Positions 16,692-24,262 of a stretch of DNA of 58,929 nucleotides are shown here, piece after piece (positions within the stretch are counted from its first letter, which is position 1; the number at the start of each line of letters is the position of its first letter). A program made the position numbers and the translations under genes. Under the pieces are notes generated by a model. It was not told the DNA's origin, searched no databases, and was given only the letters and a program-made list of their open reading frames with translations. Origin of the DNA: CAYVQF01 sp964454015 (GTDB lineage: Bacteria > Myxococcota_A > Bradymonadia > UBA4248); contig CAYVQF010000034.1 in assembly GCA_964454015.1 (NCBI GenBank), positions 1 to 58,929 on the forward strand, given 5' to 3'.

Positions 16692-17984
16692 TCAGAGGAT
16701 GAGGCGGAAGTCGATGAGCTCTTCTTCTTTGGGACCGACGCCGGAACGCAAGACGCGCTTGACGATGCCAGTGCCGGGGACGAAGTAGCGTTCCTCTCGG
16801 CCTTCTTCGATGGATCCGACGATGACCGTGGGGTTGGCGAAGGCACCCGCGGGGACCACGGTTCTTTCCGCCGGCTTGTCGCGAACCTCATAGCGATTGC
16901 GTGCGTGGGCGCGACCTGCCTTGCCCCAGGCCCTCCCGGGCTCCAGAGGGAAGACGAAGAGAGGGGTTTGCTGACTCATGTAGCCGAGGAGATAACCAAC
17001 GGAGTCGACGTTGTAGCGACAATCGCGGGTGCAAGGGTAGATGGCGCGGGGTGTCACGAGATAGGCGAAGGTGGAAGCCTCACGTTCGAGGTGACGGAGC
17101 TCGCGCTCGAAGGTGGCGATGAGATAGCCATCGCGGTGCATGATGTCCGTGATGGCGACGGTGACCGTCTTGGCGGTGAGGCGGGTGTTGGCCTCGCCGG
17201 TGTCGCTGGTGGCGGCATTCTCTTCGCTTGGTGTCGCGTCTTCCTGGCCCTGTTCGAGGTCGAGGCGGTACTTCCAGTAGTTGCCGACCTCGAGCGGGAA
17301 GGGATAGTGTTCGCTGGTGAGGAGTTCAGATTTGAGGTGCATGCCCGCTTCGAGGTAGGTGCGGAGGGTGGGGTCGATTTCGAGAGCTTGAGCAATTTTC
17401 CAGCCGTTCTTGGTTTTGACGATTTTCTGGACCCGAATGACAAAGGTCTTGTCGCTCCCGCGCAGCTCGAGGCGGAGGTCGTTGCCCCAATGCTGATGGA
17501 CCTCGTCAGCGCCCGCTTTGGCAATTTTTCCGGCGAGATTGCGGCCTTTGCCGATGCGGAAGTCGAGGAGGCGGAGGCGGGCATCGAGGCCCCCGACGGC
17601 TTCTTCGGCGGCGAGGGCAGGGGTGAACAGCGACCACAGGGCTTGGCTTTTGTCGAGGAGGGCAGTGGCGTCGCGGGCAGCGCGATCTTCAGGGGTGCGG
17701 ATGAGGTCCGTGAGCTCTGGCCCGGTGACGAAGAGGGAGACGAAGCGTTCGTGGTCGTGCTCGACGAGCGCTTGGTACAGAGCGAGGCCGAGATCCTCGG
17801 GGGCGACACAGATGGGCAGATTGGTGTCTTCTCGGGGCTCTGCTTCTTCTTGCGCGGGGCTCTCGGTGTAGACCAAGGGGCGGAAGGGTGGCGGATGGTC
17901 TTCGTGGCCGCGTTCACAGGCAGTGCCGAAGAGCGTGGCGAAAATGAAGACTGTGGCAGAGAGGGGGGCTGGAGGCACTGACAT
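16692..17984 (-). CDS. Hypothetical lipoprotein
   Basis: A 430-residue protein starting MSVPPAPLSATVFIFATLF with lipobox GTAC (Cys about residue 23). After an acidic, Pro-rich linker come a helical domain (PEDLGLALYQALVEHDHERF, residues about 60-190) and, from about 235, a domain beginning HYPFPLEVGNYWKYRLDL. That VGNYWKYR pattern is common in uncharacterised bacterial lipoproteins. The end reads RYFVPGTGIVKRV, again typical of that type. Function unknown. Predicted periplasmic and lipid-anchored. Its promoter is probably the minus-strand site at 18041-18070. Confidence 0.75.
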   Translation of the reverse strand: MSVPPAPLSATVFIFATLFGTACERGHEDHPPPFRPLVYTESPAQEEAEPREDTNLPICVAPEDLGLALYQALVEHDHERFVSLFVTGPELTDLIRTPEDRAARDATALLDKSQALWSLFTPALAAEEAVGGLDARLRLLDFRIGKGRNLAGKIAKAGADEVHQHWGNDLRLELRGSDKTFVIRVQKIVKTKNGWKIAQALEIDPTLRTYLEAGMHLKSELLTSEHYPFPLEVGNYWKYRLDLEQGQEDATPSEENAATSDTGEANTRLTAKTVTVAITDIMHRDGYLIATFERELRHLEREASTFAYLVTPRAIYPCTRDCRYNVDSVGYLLGYMSQQTPLFVFPLEPGRAWGKAGRAHARNRYEVRDKPAERTVVPAGAFANPTVIVGSIEEGREERYFVPGTGIVKRVLRSGVGPKEEELIDFRLIL

Positions 17985-18040
17985 GCTTTGGTATACGACT
18001 TGGACGGGGCGTTGCGGTAAGGCAAGGTGTCCGCAATGGG

Positions 18041-18070
18041 AGCCTAGCAGAGGAGCGCAGAGGGTGTCGA
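18041..18070 (-). promoter_or_regulatory. Candidate promoter TCGACA-N18-TAGGCT
   Basis: On the minus strand, TCGACA (18070-18065) and TAGGCT (18046-18041) have an 18-nt spacer, 57 nt upstream of the ATG at 17984. It is divergent from the plus-strand promoter at 18160. Confidence 0.42.
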
Positions 18071-18159
18071 GTTCACCCGTGGCTAGAGTGAGCTGGGATA
18101 TGGAATACGCCTGTAGGTGTGGGCTGACAACGGTGATGGCAAAAGGGAAAGTGCAGTCG

Positions 18160-18189
18160 TTGACAAGATTCGGACGAGCTTGCTAGGGT
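18160..18189 (+). promoter_or_regulatory. Candidate promoter TTGACA-N18-TAGGGT
   Basis: A perfect -35 TTGACA (18160-18165) and TAGGGT (18184-18189) with an 18-nt spacer lie 67 nt before the GTG at 18256. Confidence 0.5.
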
Positions 18190-18255
18190 AATTTCCCGAT
18201 CGCGTCTTGTTGGCGCTGAGATCGTCGCTGGATTTTCCAAGTAGGTGGAGTCTCT

Positions 18256-19344
18256 GTGAAGTACGGTACCAGTGTCCGAGTTCGGCATATCGTAGGTCGT
18301 TTGGAGAAGGGGGAGGAGCTGGTCGAGGGCATTCGGCGCCTCTGTCTGCGAGAGAAGGTGCGTGCGGGTAGTTTTCACGGATTGGGTTTTTTTAGCTCCG
18401 TAGAGTTGCAAGAGCTCGTTCCTGGTGGCCAGAAGTATGCTTCGTGGTTCTGTGCCGAGACGCCCCTCGAGGTGTTGGGCTTGCATGGCAACGTGTCGAC
18501 CCTTGGGGGGGAGATTATCGTCAATGCGTCGGCGATCCTCGGATACGCTGGCCATGGACAGCACCACACCGTTGGCGGTCACATCAGCGCGGCGCGGGTG
18601 CATGCCTTTGAGTTCTGTTTCACGGCTTACGATGATTTGCTGCTCGAGCGTACCTATGACGCGTCGACGGGGTTGCCGCTGTGGAATCGCATTGGGGCGT
18701 CGGATCTGGCGGCCATGAGTACGCCTGAGGCGCCGCTCCAGCGAGGGCAGGCCGATGCCTCTTCGGTCGAACCCTTACTCGCCGTGGGCGAGACTGAGCG
18801 GACGCCTGCTGAGGGCCTCGAGGCGTTGCCTCCCAAGCGGGAGCCGACGGTGATTCGCCGCGGACGTGTACGGCGGGACAGCGAAGAGGGACATGCGGCA
18901 GAGCGTTCGCCAACGGAGCCGTTGCCGGCGCTGCAGCTCGCGGAGAAGGCCGCGGTGGAGGTGGTGGAGGTGCCCGTGGCGGCGTCTCCGGCGGTCGCCG
19001 TGCCAGCAGTCGCAGCGTCCTCAGTGCGTTCCAAGGAGGAGTGGCAGAAGGCAGCGGCGCGGGCGCAGAGTGTGCAAGTGACGCCGTCCTCTCGGGCAGT
19101 CCTCGACGACGATGATGAGGACGACGAGGGCGTGGCCGAGATACCGATCGTTGCTGGAGATATTCTCGACCACCCGACGCTTGGAGAGTGCAGGGTGGCG
19201 CGGGTTGAAGACGAAGATTGGGCTTACATCAAGGTAGGCACCGGGAAGATTCGCAAGTTGGCCTTGCAGCTTTTCGAGATCATCCCCGATGGCGAGCATG
19301 ATGGCCGCAAGCGGTACAAGCTGCGCAAGCGTCGGGAGCGCTGA
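18256..19344 (+). CDS. PPC/DUF296-domain protein fused to a C-terminal Tudor-like module
   Basis: A 362-residue protein starting at GTG 18256 behind GGTGGAG. Residues 1-135 are a PPC (DUF296) domain: LxxGEELVEGI, GSFHGLGFFSSVELQ, LEVLGLHGNVST, HTVGGHISAARV and FTAYDDLLLER are all in the expected order. PPC domains occur in plant AT-hook proteins and as stand-alone bacterial proteins of uncertain role. Residues about 140-300 are Ala/Glu/Pro-rich and probably disordered, ending in an acidic DDDDEDDEG run. Residues about 301-345 (GDILDHPTLGECRV) repeat the HPxxGxxxV motif found at the end of the 13748 product. Bacterial PPC proteins are usually only about 140 residues, so this is an unusual fusion. 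Confidence 0.82.
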   Translation: MKYGTSVRVRHIVGRLEKGEELVEGIRRLCLREKVRAGSFHGLGFFSSVELQELVPGGQKYASWFCAETPLEVLGLHGNVSTLGGEIIVNASAILGYAGHGQHHTVGGHISAARVHAFEFCFTAYDDLLLERTYDASTGLPLWNRIGASDLAAMSTPEAPLQRGQADASSVEPLLAVGETERTPAEGLEALPPKREPTVIRRGRVRRDSEEGHAAERSPTEPLPALQLAEKAAVEVVEVPVAASPAVAVPAVAASSVRSKEEWQKAAARAQSVQVTPSSRAVLDDDDEDDEGVAEIPIVAGDILDHPTLGECRVARVEDEDWAYIKVGTGKIRKLALQLFEIIPDGEHDGRKRYKLRKRRER

Positions 19345-19407
19345 GTGAAGGCGTAGGGGGGGGGCCCGCCGGGGCTTCGGGCGCAACCGCGAAAGGAGGG
19401 CGACAGG

Positions 19408-20649
19408 ATGACGTGTCTTGCGGGTCGCCGCGTGTTGTTGGTCGTCAGTGGTGGTATCAGCGCTTACAAGGCGCCGATGCTCCTCCGTGCCTTGCAAGCG
19501 GCTGGTGCTGAGGTGCGCTGTGTGATGACGGCATGTGCCATGCACTTCGTGAGCCGCGAGGTGTTGGCTGTGTTGAGCGGTCATCCCGTCGCTTGTGAGC
19601 TCTTCGAGCAGGGCACGGTCATCAACCACATCGCGTTGGCTGATTGGGCCGAGGTGGTGCTCGTCGCGCCAGGGACTGCCAATTTGCTGGCGCGCATGGT
19701 TGCTGGCCTGTGCGATGACTTGCCGAGCACCTTATTGCTGGCGACGCGCGCCCCTCTGGTGGTGGCTCCGGCGATGAATTGCAACATGTACGCCCACCCC
19801 GCGACACAGCACAATTTGGCGGTTTTGCGCGAGCGGGGTGTTTGGGTGGTGGAGGCCGATGCGGGCGAGCTGGCGTGTGGCGTGGTGGGAAGAGGTCGCC
19901 AGCCGGCCGAGGCTTGGCTGGTCGAGGCGGTGGTGCAGGCCCTGACGCCGCAGCTTTTTTTCGGTCAGGAGGTGCTCATCAGTGCGGGCTCTACTCGGGA
20001 GTACCTGGACGCGGTGCGCTTCATCGCCAATCCTTCGAGTGGCAAGATGGGTTTGGCGCTCGCCCGGGCGGCGCTGAGGATGGGTGCGGTGGTGCGTTTG
20101 GTGCGCGGTGTCGATGTGGCGGTACCCGCCTGGCTGCGGCTAGAAGAGGACGTGGCGGTGGAGTCTGTCGAGGCGATGCGGCAGGCGCTGGCGGCGCGGG
20201 CTTCGACGGCGCAGTGGCTTTTCATGAGCGCCGCTGTTGGGGATTGGCGCGTGCCCGAGGTTTACGAGAAGAAGCGTAAGAAAGATGTGGGGGAGGTTGA
20301 CGAGCAGTGGCCGCTGACTTTGATCCGGACGGTGGATATTTTGGCGGAACAGTGTCGCTGGCGCCAGACGGAAGGTCGACGCACGCCCATCATGGTGGGC
20401 TTTGCGGCGGAGACGCATGATCTGCAGGCGCACGCCCAGGCGAAGTTGGTGGCCAAAGGTTGTGATGTGGTGTTGGCCAATTGGGTGCGCTGCGCCGAGG
20501 GCGATGCTTTTGGGGGGGATGGGGTGGAGCTCTTTGGTTTTGGCGCCGGGGGGTGGCGTGGCCAATGGGGCCCGGGTGACAAGGTCACGGTGGCCATGGC
20601 GGTGCTGCGCGATCTGGCGGCGCATCTTGCACCTGCAGGGGAGCTCTGA
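19408..20649 (+). CDS. coaBC: Bifunctional CoaBC (phosphopantothenoylcysteine synthetase/decarboxylase)
   Basis: A 413-residue protein of normal length for the bifunctional enzyme of coenzyme A synthesis. The N-terminal CoaC half (1-185) shows the flavoprotein start VVSGGISAYK, the active-site His in VINHIALADW, the PAMNCNMY motif and the Cys in ELACGVVGRGR. The C-terminal CoaB half shows ISAGSTREYLDAVRFIANPSSGKMG, SAAVGDW and the lysine cluster EKKRKKD. The start follows AAAGGAGG. Its stop overlaps the start of the uracil-DNA glycosylase gene (TGATG), implying translational coupling. Confidence 0.96.
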   Translation: MTCLAGRRVLLVVSGGISAYKAPMLLRALQAAGAEVRCVMTACAMHFVSREVLAVLSGHPVACELFEQGTVINHIALADWAEVVLVAPGTANLLARMVAGLCDDLPSTLLLATRAPLVVAPAMNCNMYAHPATQHNLAVLRERGVWVVEADAGELACGVVGRGRQPAEAWLVEAVVQALTPQLFFGQEVLISAGSTREYLDAVRFIANPSSGKMGLALARAALRMGAVVRLVRGVDVAVPAWLRLEEDVAVESVEAMRQALAARASTAQWLFMSAAVGDWRVPEVYEKKRKKDVGEVDEQWPLTLIRTVDILAEQCRWRQTEGRRTPIMVGFAAETHDLQAHAQAKLVAKGCDVVLANWVRCAEGDAFGGDGVELFGFGAGGWRGQWGPGDKVTVAMAVLRDLAAHLAPAGEL

Positions 20650-21575
20650 TGGGGGAATTTGGGCCAGGCGAAGGTCACGACGGAGATGCCCGGGCGCTGC
20701 TGCGTTTGGTGTTGGCGGATGCCGTGGGCGAGTTGCGGGGTTGGCTTCAAGGGCAGGTGGTGCTGGGAGCGAGCGCTTGCCCCGAAGCCCCAAGCGACTG
20801 GGATACAGCGGCGCAGTACTTTGGTCAGGGGGTGGGCGGCGGTCACGGGGAGGCTGGGAGAGGGAGCGCAGCGGTGGCAGCGTCGCCAGTGGCCAAGTCG
20901 TCGCCCCCGGTGTCGCCTGTGGCAGCGGAGCCAGCGGTGCGGCCTTCAGTGTTGCAGTCGTTTCGTGCCCTTGCTGAGGTCGAGACCAAGGCGCCAGCGT
21001 CGAATACCTTGGCGCTGCGCGCGGAGCCCCTGAGCGAGATTCGCGCGGCTTTGGGTGAGTGCGAACGGTGCAAGCTGCACTTGGGGCGCAAGAAGATTGT
21101 CTTTGGCGAAGGAGCGGCGAACGCTCGGCTTCTTTTCATCGGTGAGGGTCCTGGGGCGGAGGAAGACCGCCAGGGGCGTCCCTTCGTGGGAGCTGCAGGG
21201 CAGCTTCTCGAGAAGATCATTCAAGCCATGGGGCTCCGGCGGGAAGAGGTCTATATTGCCAATGTGGTGAAGTGCAGGCCGCCCAACAATCGCGATCCCG
21301 AAGAAGACGAGGTGGCAGCCTGTGAACCCTTTGTGCGGCGGCAGATTCAGGCAGTGGGACCCGAGGTGATCGTCTCCCTGGGGCGCGTCGCGCTGCATGC
21401 CCTCTTCCGTTCTCGTGAGCCGCTGACGCGGGTACGTGGTCGCTGGCGTGATTACGGGGGGATAGCGCTGATGCCGACGCTTCATCCGGCCTATTTGCTG
21501 CGCAACCCCGAGGCCAAGGCGCTGGTGTGGGCCGACATGCAGGCAGTGATGCAGCGTCTCGGTCTTAGCCGTTGA
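20649..21575 (+). CDS. Type 4 uracil-DNA glycosylase (4Fe-4S) with N-terminal extension
   Basis: A 308-residue protein whose ATG overlaps the coaBC stop (TGATG). Residues about 125-300 are a family-4 UDG: iron-sulfur Cys in CERCKLH, motif GEGPGAEEDRQGRPFVG, VKCRPPNNRDP, and the catalytic-region LHPAYLLRNP. It removes uracil from DNA. Family members are usually near 200 residues; here about 120 extra residues, Ala/Pro/Val-rich and low in complexity (AASPVAKSSPPVSPVAA), precede the enzyme, as seen in some related bacteria. A promoter for the following regulator gene overlaps its stop. Confidence 0.92.
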   Translation: MGEFGPGEGHDGDARALLRLVLADAVGELRGWLQGQVVLGASACPEAPSDWDTAAQYFGQGVGGGHGEAGRGSAAVAASPVAKSSPPVSPVAAEPAVRPSVLQSFRALAEVETKAPASNTLALRAEPLSEIRAALGECERCKLHLGRKKIVFGEGAANARLLFIGEGPGAEEDRQGRPFVGAAGQLLEKIIQAMGLRREEVYIANVVKCRPPNNRDPEEDEVAACEPFVRRQIQAVGPEVIVSLGRVALHALFRSREPLTRVRGRWRDYGGIALMPTLHPAYLLRNPEAKALVWADMQAVMQRLGLSR

Positions 21576-21600
21576 ATGGCCGGTTGCGGCACTTTAGGCT
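21572..21600 (+). promoter_or_regulatory. Candidate promoter TTGAAT-N17-TAGGCT
   Basis: TTGAAT (21572-21577) overlaps the UDG stop; TAGGCT (21595-21600) follows after 17 nt. It would give the regulator gene at 21757 a leader of about 150 nt, in which I see no further structure. Confidence 0.45.
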
Positions 21601-21756
21601 GCGCCGTGAGGGTGGTTCGCGTGGCGTGCTGGGTGGCCTAGGTGCGTACGACTTGGTAATGATATGTGGGCGCTCTTGTTACGCAGCTTCCTTTGGGGGA
21701 GAATTCGCGGCAGGCAGCAGGCCGGAAATCGTAGTGGTGAAGAGGAGAGGGATTCC

Positions 21757-23571
21757 ATGCCGAGTATCAGTATTCGACAGGCGAATGGGAAATCGCGTCT
21801 GTACCCCCTGTACAAAAAGGTAACGAGCCTCGGGGCCGGGGAAGAGAACGATATTCAGTTCGACGACAGAGAACTGGAAGAGACCCACGCGCTGATACAC
21901 TTTGATGGCATGGGGTTCTATGTCGAGCCGGTGTCGCGCAAAGCGGTGGTGGACGTCAATGGTCGCCGGGTCAAGAAGCGAACGCGCTTGGCGCATCGGG
22001 ATGTGCTGAGCCTCAAGGAGGTGGAGAGCACCTTTCTCCTCTACGACGAGCCGGCTCAGCGCGATGAGGACATTACGGCGGAACAGCTAGAGGCCTATGA
22101 GAAGCTCCATTCGTTTTCGCGAGAGTTGGCAACGAAGTACAAGGTGCCAGACTTACTGAACTCGCTGATGGATCACATCATCTCTCTGACCAATGCCGAC
22201 AAGGGATTTTTGATCCTCGTCGAGGGAGGCTCTCTGGAGGTCAAGGTCGCGCGGAACATGAAACGCGAGACCGTGTTGAACGCCGAGGGACAGATTTCCG
22301 ACTCCATCGTCGAGAAGGTGATCAGGACCAAGGAGAGCGTCATTGTCTCCGACGCGCTGAACGATAACGAGTTCGCCAGCTCATTGAGCGTCATCAATTT
22401 GAAGCTGTGCAGCGTCATGTGCGTACCCTTGCTCGATCGTGGGACGCTGCTGGGCCTGCTCTATGTGGGCAACGACAATGTCGTGAATCTATTTAATCGT
22501 AAGCACTTGGGCTTGCTGCAGGTCTTTGCCGGGCAGGCCTCGCTGATCGTGGCCAACGCGTTGTTGGTCAACGATCTTCAGTTGCGCAATGCGACCTTGC
22601 AGGAGCAGATCGCGGGGATTCGTTTTGGCAGCATCATCGGCAACTGTTTTGCCATGCGCGAGGTCTATCGCCGGGTCGAGAAGATTGCGCCGACGGATGT
22701 GACCGTGATGATCGAGGGGCAAACGGGGACGGGGAAAGAGCTCATTGCCCATGAGATTCATTTGCGTTCGGGACGGGCCAAAGGGCCCTTCGTGGTGATC
22801 AACTGCGGCGCCATCCCAGAGAACTTGTTGGAGAGTGAGCTATTTGGTCACGTCAAAGGGGCTTTCACCGGGGCGATCCAGACGCGAATGGGCAAGTTCC
22901 AACAGGCCGATGGCGGGTCGTTGTTTTTGGACGAGATCGGTGAGATGCCCATCAATTTGCAGGTGAAGTTGCTGCGGGTCTTGCAGGAGCGCGAAGTCAC
23001 CAAGGTGGGGGGGAACCGGTCCGATTTGGTGGATATTCGCGTCATCGCCGCGACGAACAAGGATCTGGAAGCGGCCGTGCGCAACGGAGAGTTTCGCGAG
23101 GACCTCTTCTATCGGCTCAATGTGGTGGCTTTGCATTTGCCGCCCTTGGCTGAGCGCGGTGATGATGTGCTGCTCATTGCCACCTTCCTGCTCGAGAAGT
23201 TCTGCAAGGACTATGGCATCGTGCCCAAAGGGATCTCTCGCGAGGCGGCGGTGGCGATGAAGAAGTATCAGTGGCCAGGCAACATCCGTCAGCTCGAGAA
23301 CCGGTTGAAGAAGGCAGCCATCTTGTCGGACACGGCGTTGATATCTCCGGAAGACCTGGATCTGATGCCTGAAGTGTTGCAGCCGATTTTGCCGTTGGCC
23401 GAGGCCAAGGAGGAGTTTCAGCGGCGCTACATCAACGAGGTCTTGGAGCTGAACAATGGCAACCGTACCAAAACGGCACGGGATCTCGGTGTCGATCCGC
23501 GAACCATTTTTAGGCATTTGGAGAAGGAATCTGGGCGCGGTGACAAGGACTTGGAGTCAGACGAGGAGTAG
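21757..23571 (+). CDS. FHA-GAF-sigma54 activator (AAA+, Fis HTH)
   Basis: A 604-residue regulator. ATG 21757 is chosen because of AGGAGAGGG just upstream; an earlier in-frame start would add about 30 residues without a domain. Order: an FHA domain (about 15-95), which reads phosphothreonine; a GAF domain (about 130-270, MDHIISLTNADKGFLILVE); then the sigma54 AAA+ core. The core has Walker A EGQTGTGKE, the GAFTGA loop that contacts sigma54, Walker B GSLFLDEIGE and arginine-finger region REDLFYRLNVV. It ends in a Fis-type HTH (NRTKTARDLGVDPRTIFRHL). It activates sigma54 promoters, probably in response to a Ser/Thr kinase signal; targets are not visible. It is followed by two lipoprotein genes. 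Confidence 0.95.
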   Translation: MPSISIRQANGKSRLYPLYKKVTSLGAGEENDIQFDDRELEETHALIHFDGMGFYVEPVSRKAVVDVNGRRVKKRTRLAHRDVLSLKEVESTFLLYDEPAQRDEDITAEQLEAYEKLHSFSRELATKYKVPDLLNSLMDHIISLTNADKGFLILVEGGSLEVKVARNMKRETVLNAEGQISDSIVEKVIRTKESVIVSDALNDNEFASSLSVINLKLCSVMCVPLLDRGTLLGLLYVGNDNVVNLFNRKHLGLLQVFAGQASLIVANALLVNDLQLRNATLQEQIAGIRFGSIIGNCFAMREVYRRVEKIAPTDVTVMIEGQTGTGKELIAHEIHLRSGRAKGPFVVINCGAIPENLLESELFGHVKGAFTGAIQTRMGKFQQADGGSLFLDEIGEMPINLQVKLLRVLQEREVTKVGGNRSDLVDIRVIAATNKDLEAAVRNGEFREDLFYRLNVVALHLPPLAERGDDVLLIATFLLEKFCKDYGIVPKGISREAAVAMKKYQWPGNIRQLENRLKKAAILSDTALISPEDLDLMPEVLQPILPLAEAKEEFQRRYINEVLELNNGNRTKTARDLGVDPRTIFRHLEKESGRGDKDLESDEE

Positions 23572-23586
23572 TGTCGTAGGTTGACC

Positions 23587-24243
23587 ATGACGGGTTTGTC
23601 GTGCAGGCGAGGGCGCGTGGGGCGGTGCCGCGGGGTGAGCCTGAGGCTTGGTGGGGGAATCCTCGACTTGGCCTGGGGGTTGCACAGGCGGTGGCGGTCT
23701 CGTGTGGGGGCGTTGCTCTGTGGCGCCATGGCGCTTCTGTGCACGAGCTGCTTGTTTCTGGCGCCCATTGAAGAGGAAGAGGCCATCCCCGATGACCCAC
23801 CCTTTTTCGACCAAGTCACGGCGATACGACCGGGTCTGGGCACGGTGCTCATCGACCTCGACGATGGTGGCATCCGGGCCTTCGCCATTACCCAGGTCAG
23901 GGATGTCAATTTGGAACAGCGCCTCTACTGGCGGACGGTGGTGGACTATGGGCAGTTCGTCATTGCGACGACTCCGGCGCAGATTCTGCCGGAGCAGCGC
24001 GACGACAATCCCATCACCTTTCAGTACTCCCCCTGTACGGAGCCGCACCGGCTGTGGGCAAGAGAAGGTGGCACTTATCAGCTCTATTTACTGTTGTCAG
24101 ATGCGCCTTTTTTGGCGACGGGAGAGTTTTTTCGACCCGATCAGCTCATGCTTCCTTTCGACACGGAGGCTGAGCGGCCGGTGGTGTGGGTGAGTTGGTT
24201 GCTGCGTCTTGACGGCAGTTGTCCGATGCTGCCGTTTCCTTGA
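23587..24243 (+). CDS. Small hypothetical lipoprotein
   Basis: An open frame of up to 218 residues. The start is uncertain. ATG 23587 has only a weak GTAGG upstream and gives a 50-residue Arg-rich leader before the hydrophobic core. A TTG at 23680 would give a more typical signal (HRRWRSRVGALLCGAMALL). Either way the lipobox LCTSC is clear. The mature part begins LFLAPIEEEEAIPDDPPF and has a few strand-like segments; I recognise no family. It lies 15 nt after the sigma54 activator stop and 19 nt before the next lipoprotein, so the three genes may form an operon. Confidence 0.65.
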   Translation: MTGLSCRRGRVGRCRGVSLRLGGGILDLAWGLHRRWRSRVGALLCGAMALLCTSCLFLAPIEEEEAIPDDPPFFDQVTAIRPGLGTVLIDLDDGGIRAFAITQVRDVNLEQRLYWRTVVDYGQFVIATTPAQILPEQRDDNPITFQYSPCTEPHRLWAREGGTYQLYLLLSDAPFLATGEFFRPDQLMLPFDTEAERPVVWVSWLLRLDGSCPMLPFP

Positions 24244-24262
24244 ACGGGAAGGGTTGAGGTTC

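Noticed and set aside
14407..17981. Long plus-strand frames (14407-15432, 16905-17981) opposite the hydrolase and lipoprotein genes
   Set aside because: Both are shadows; the minus-strand products have a hydrolase triad and a lipobox respectively.
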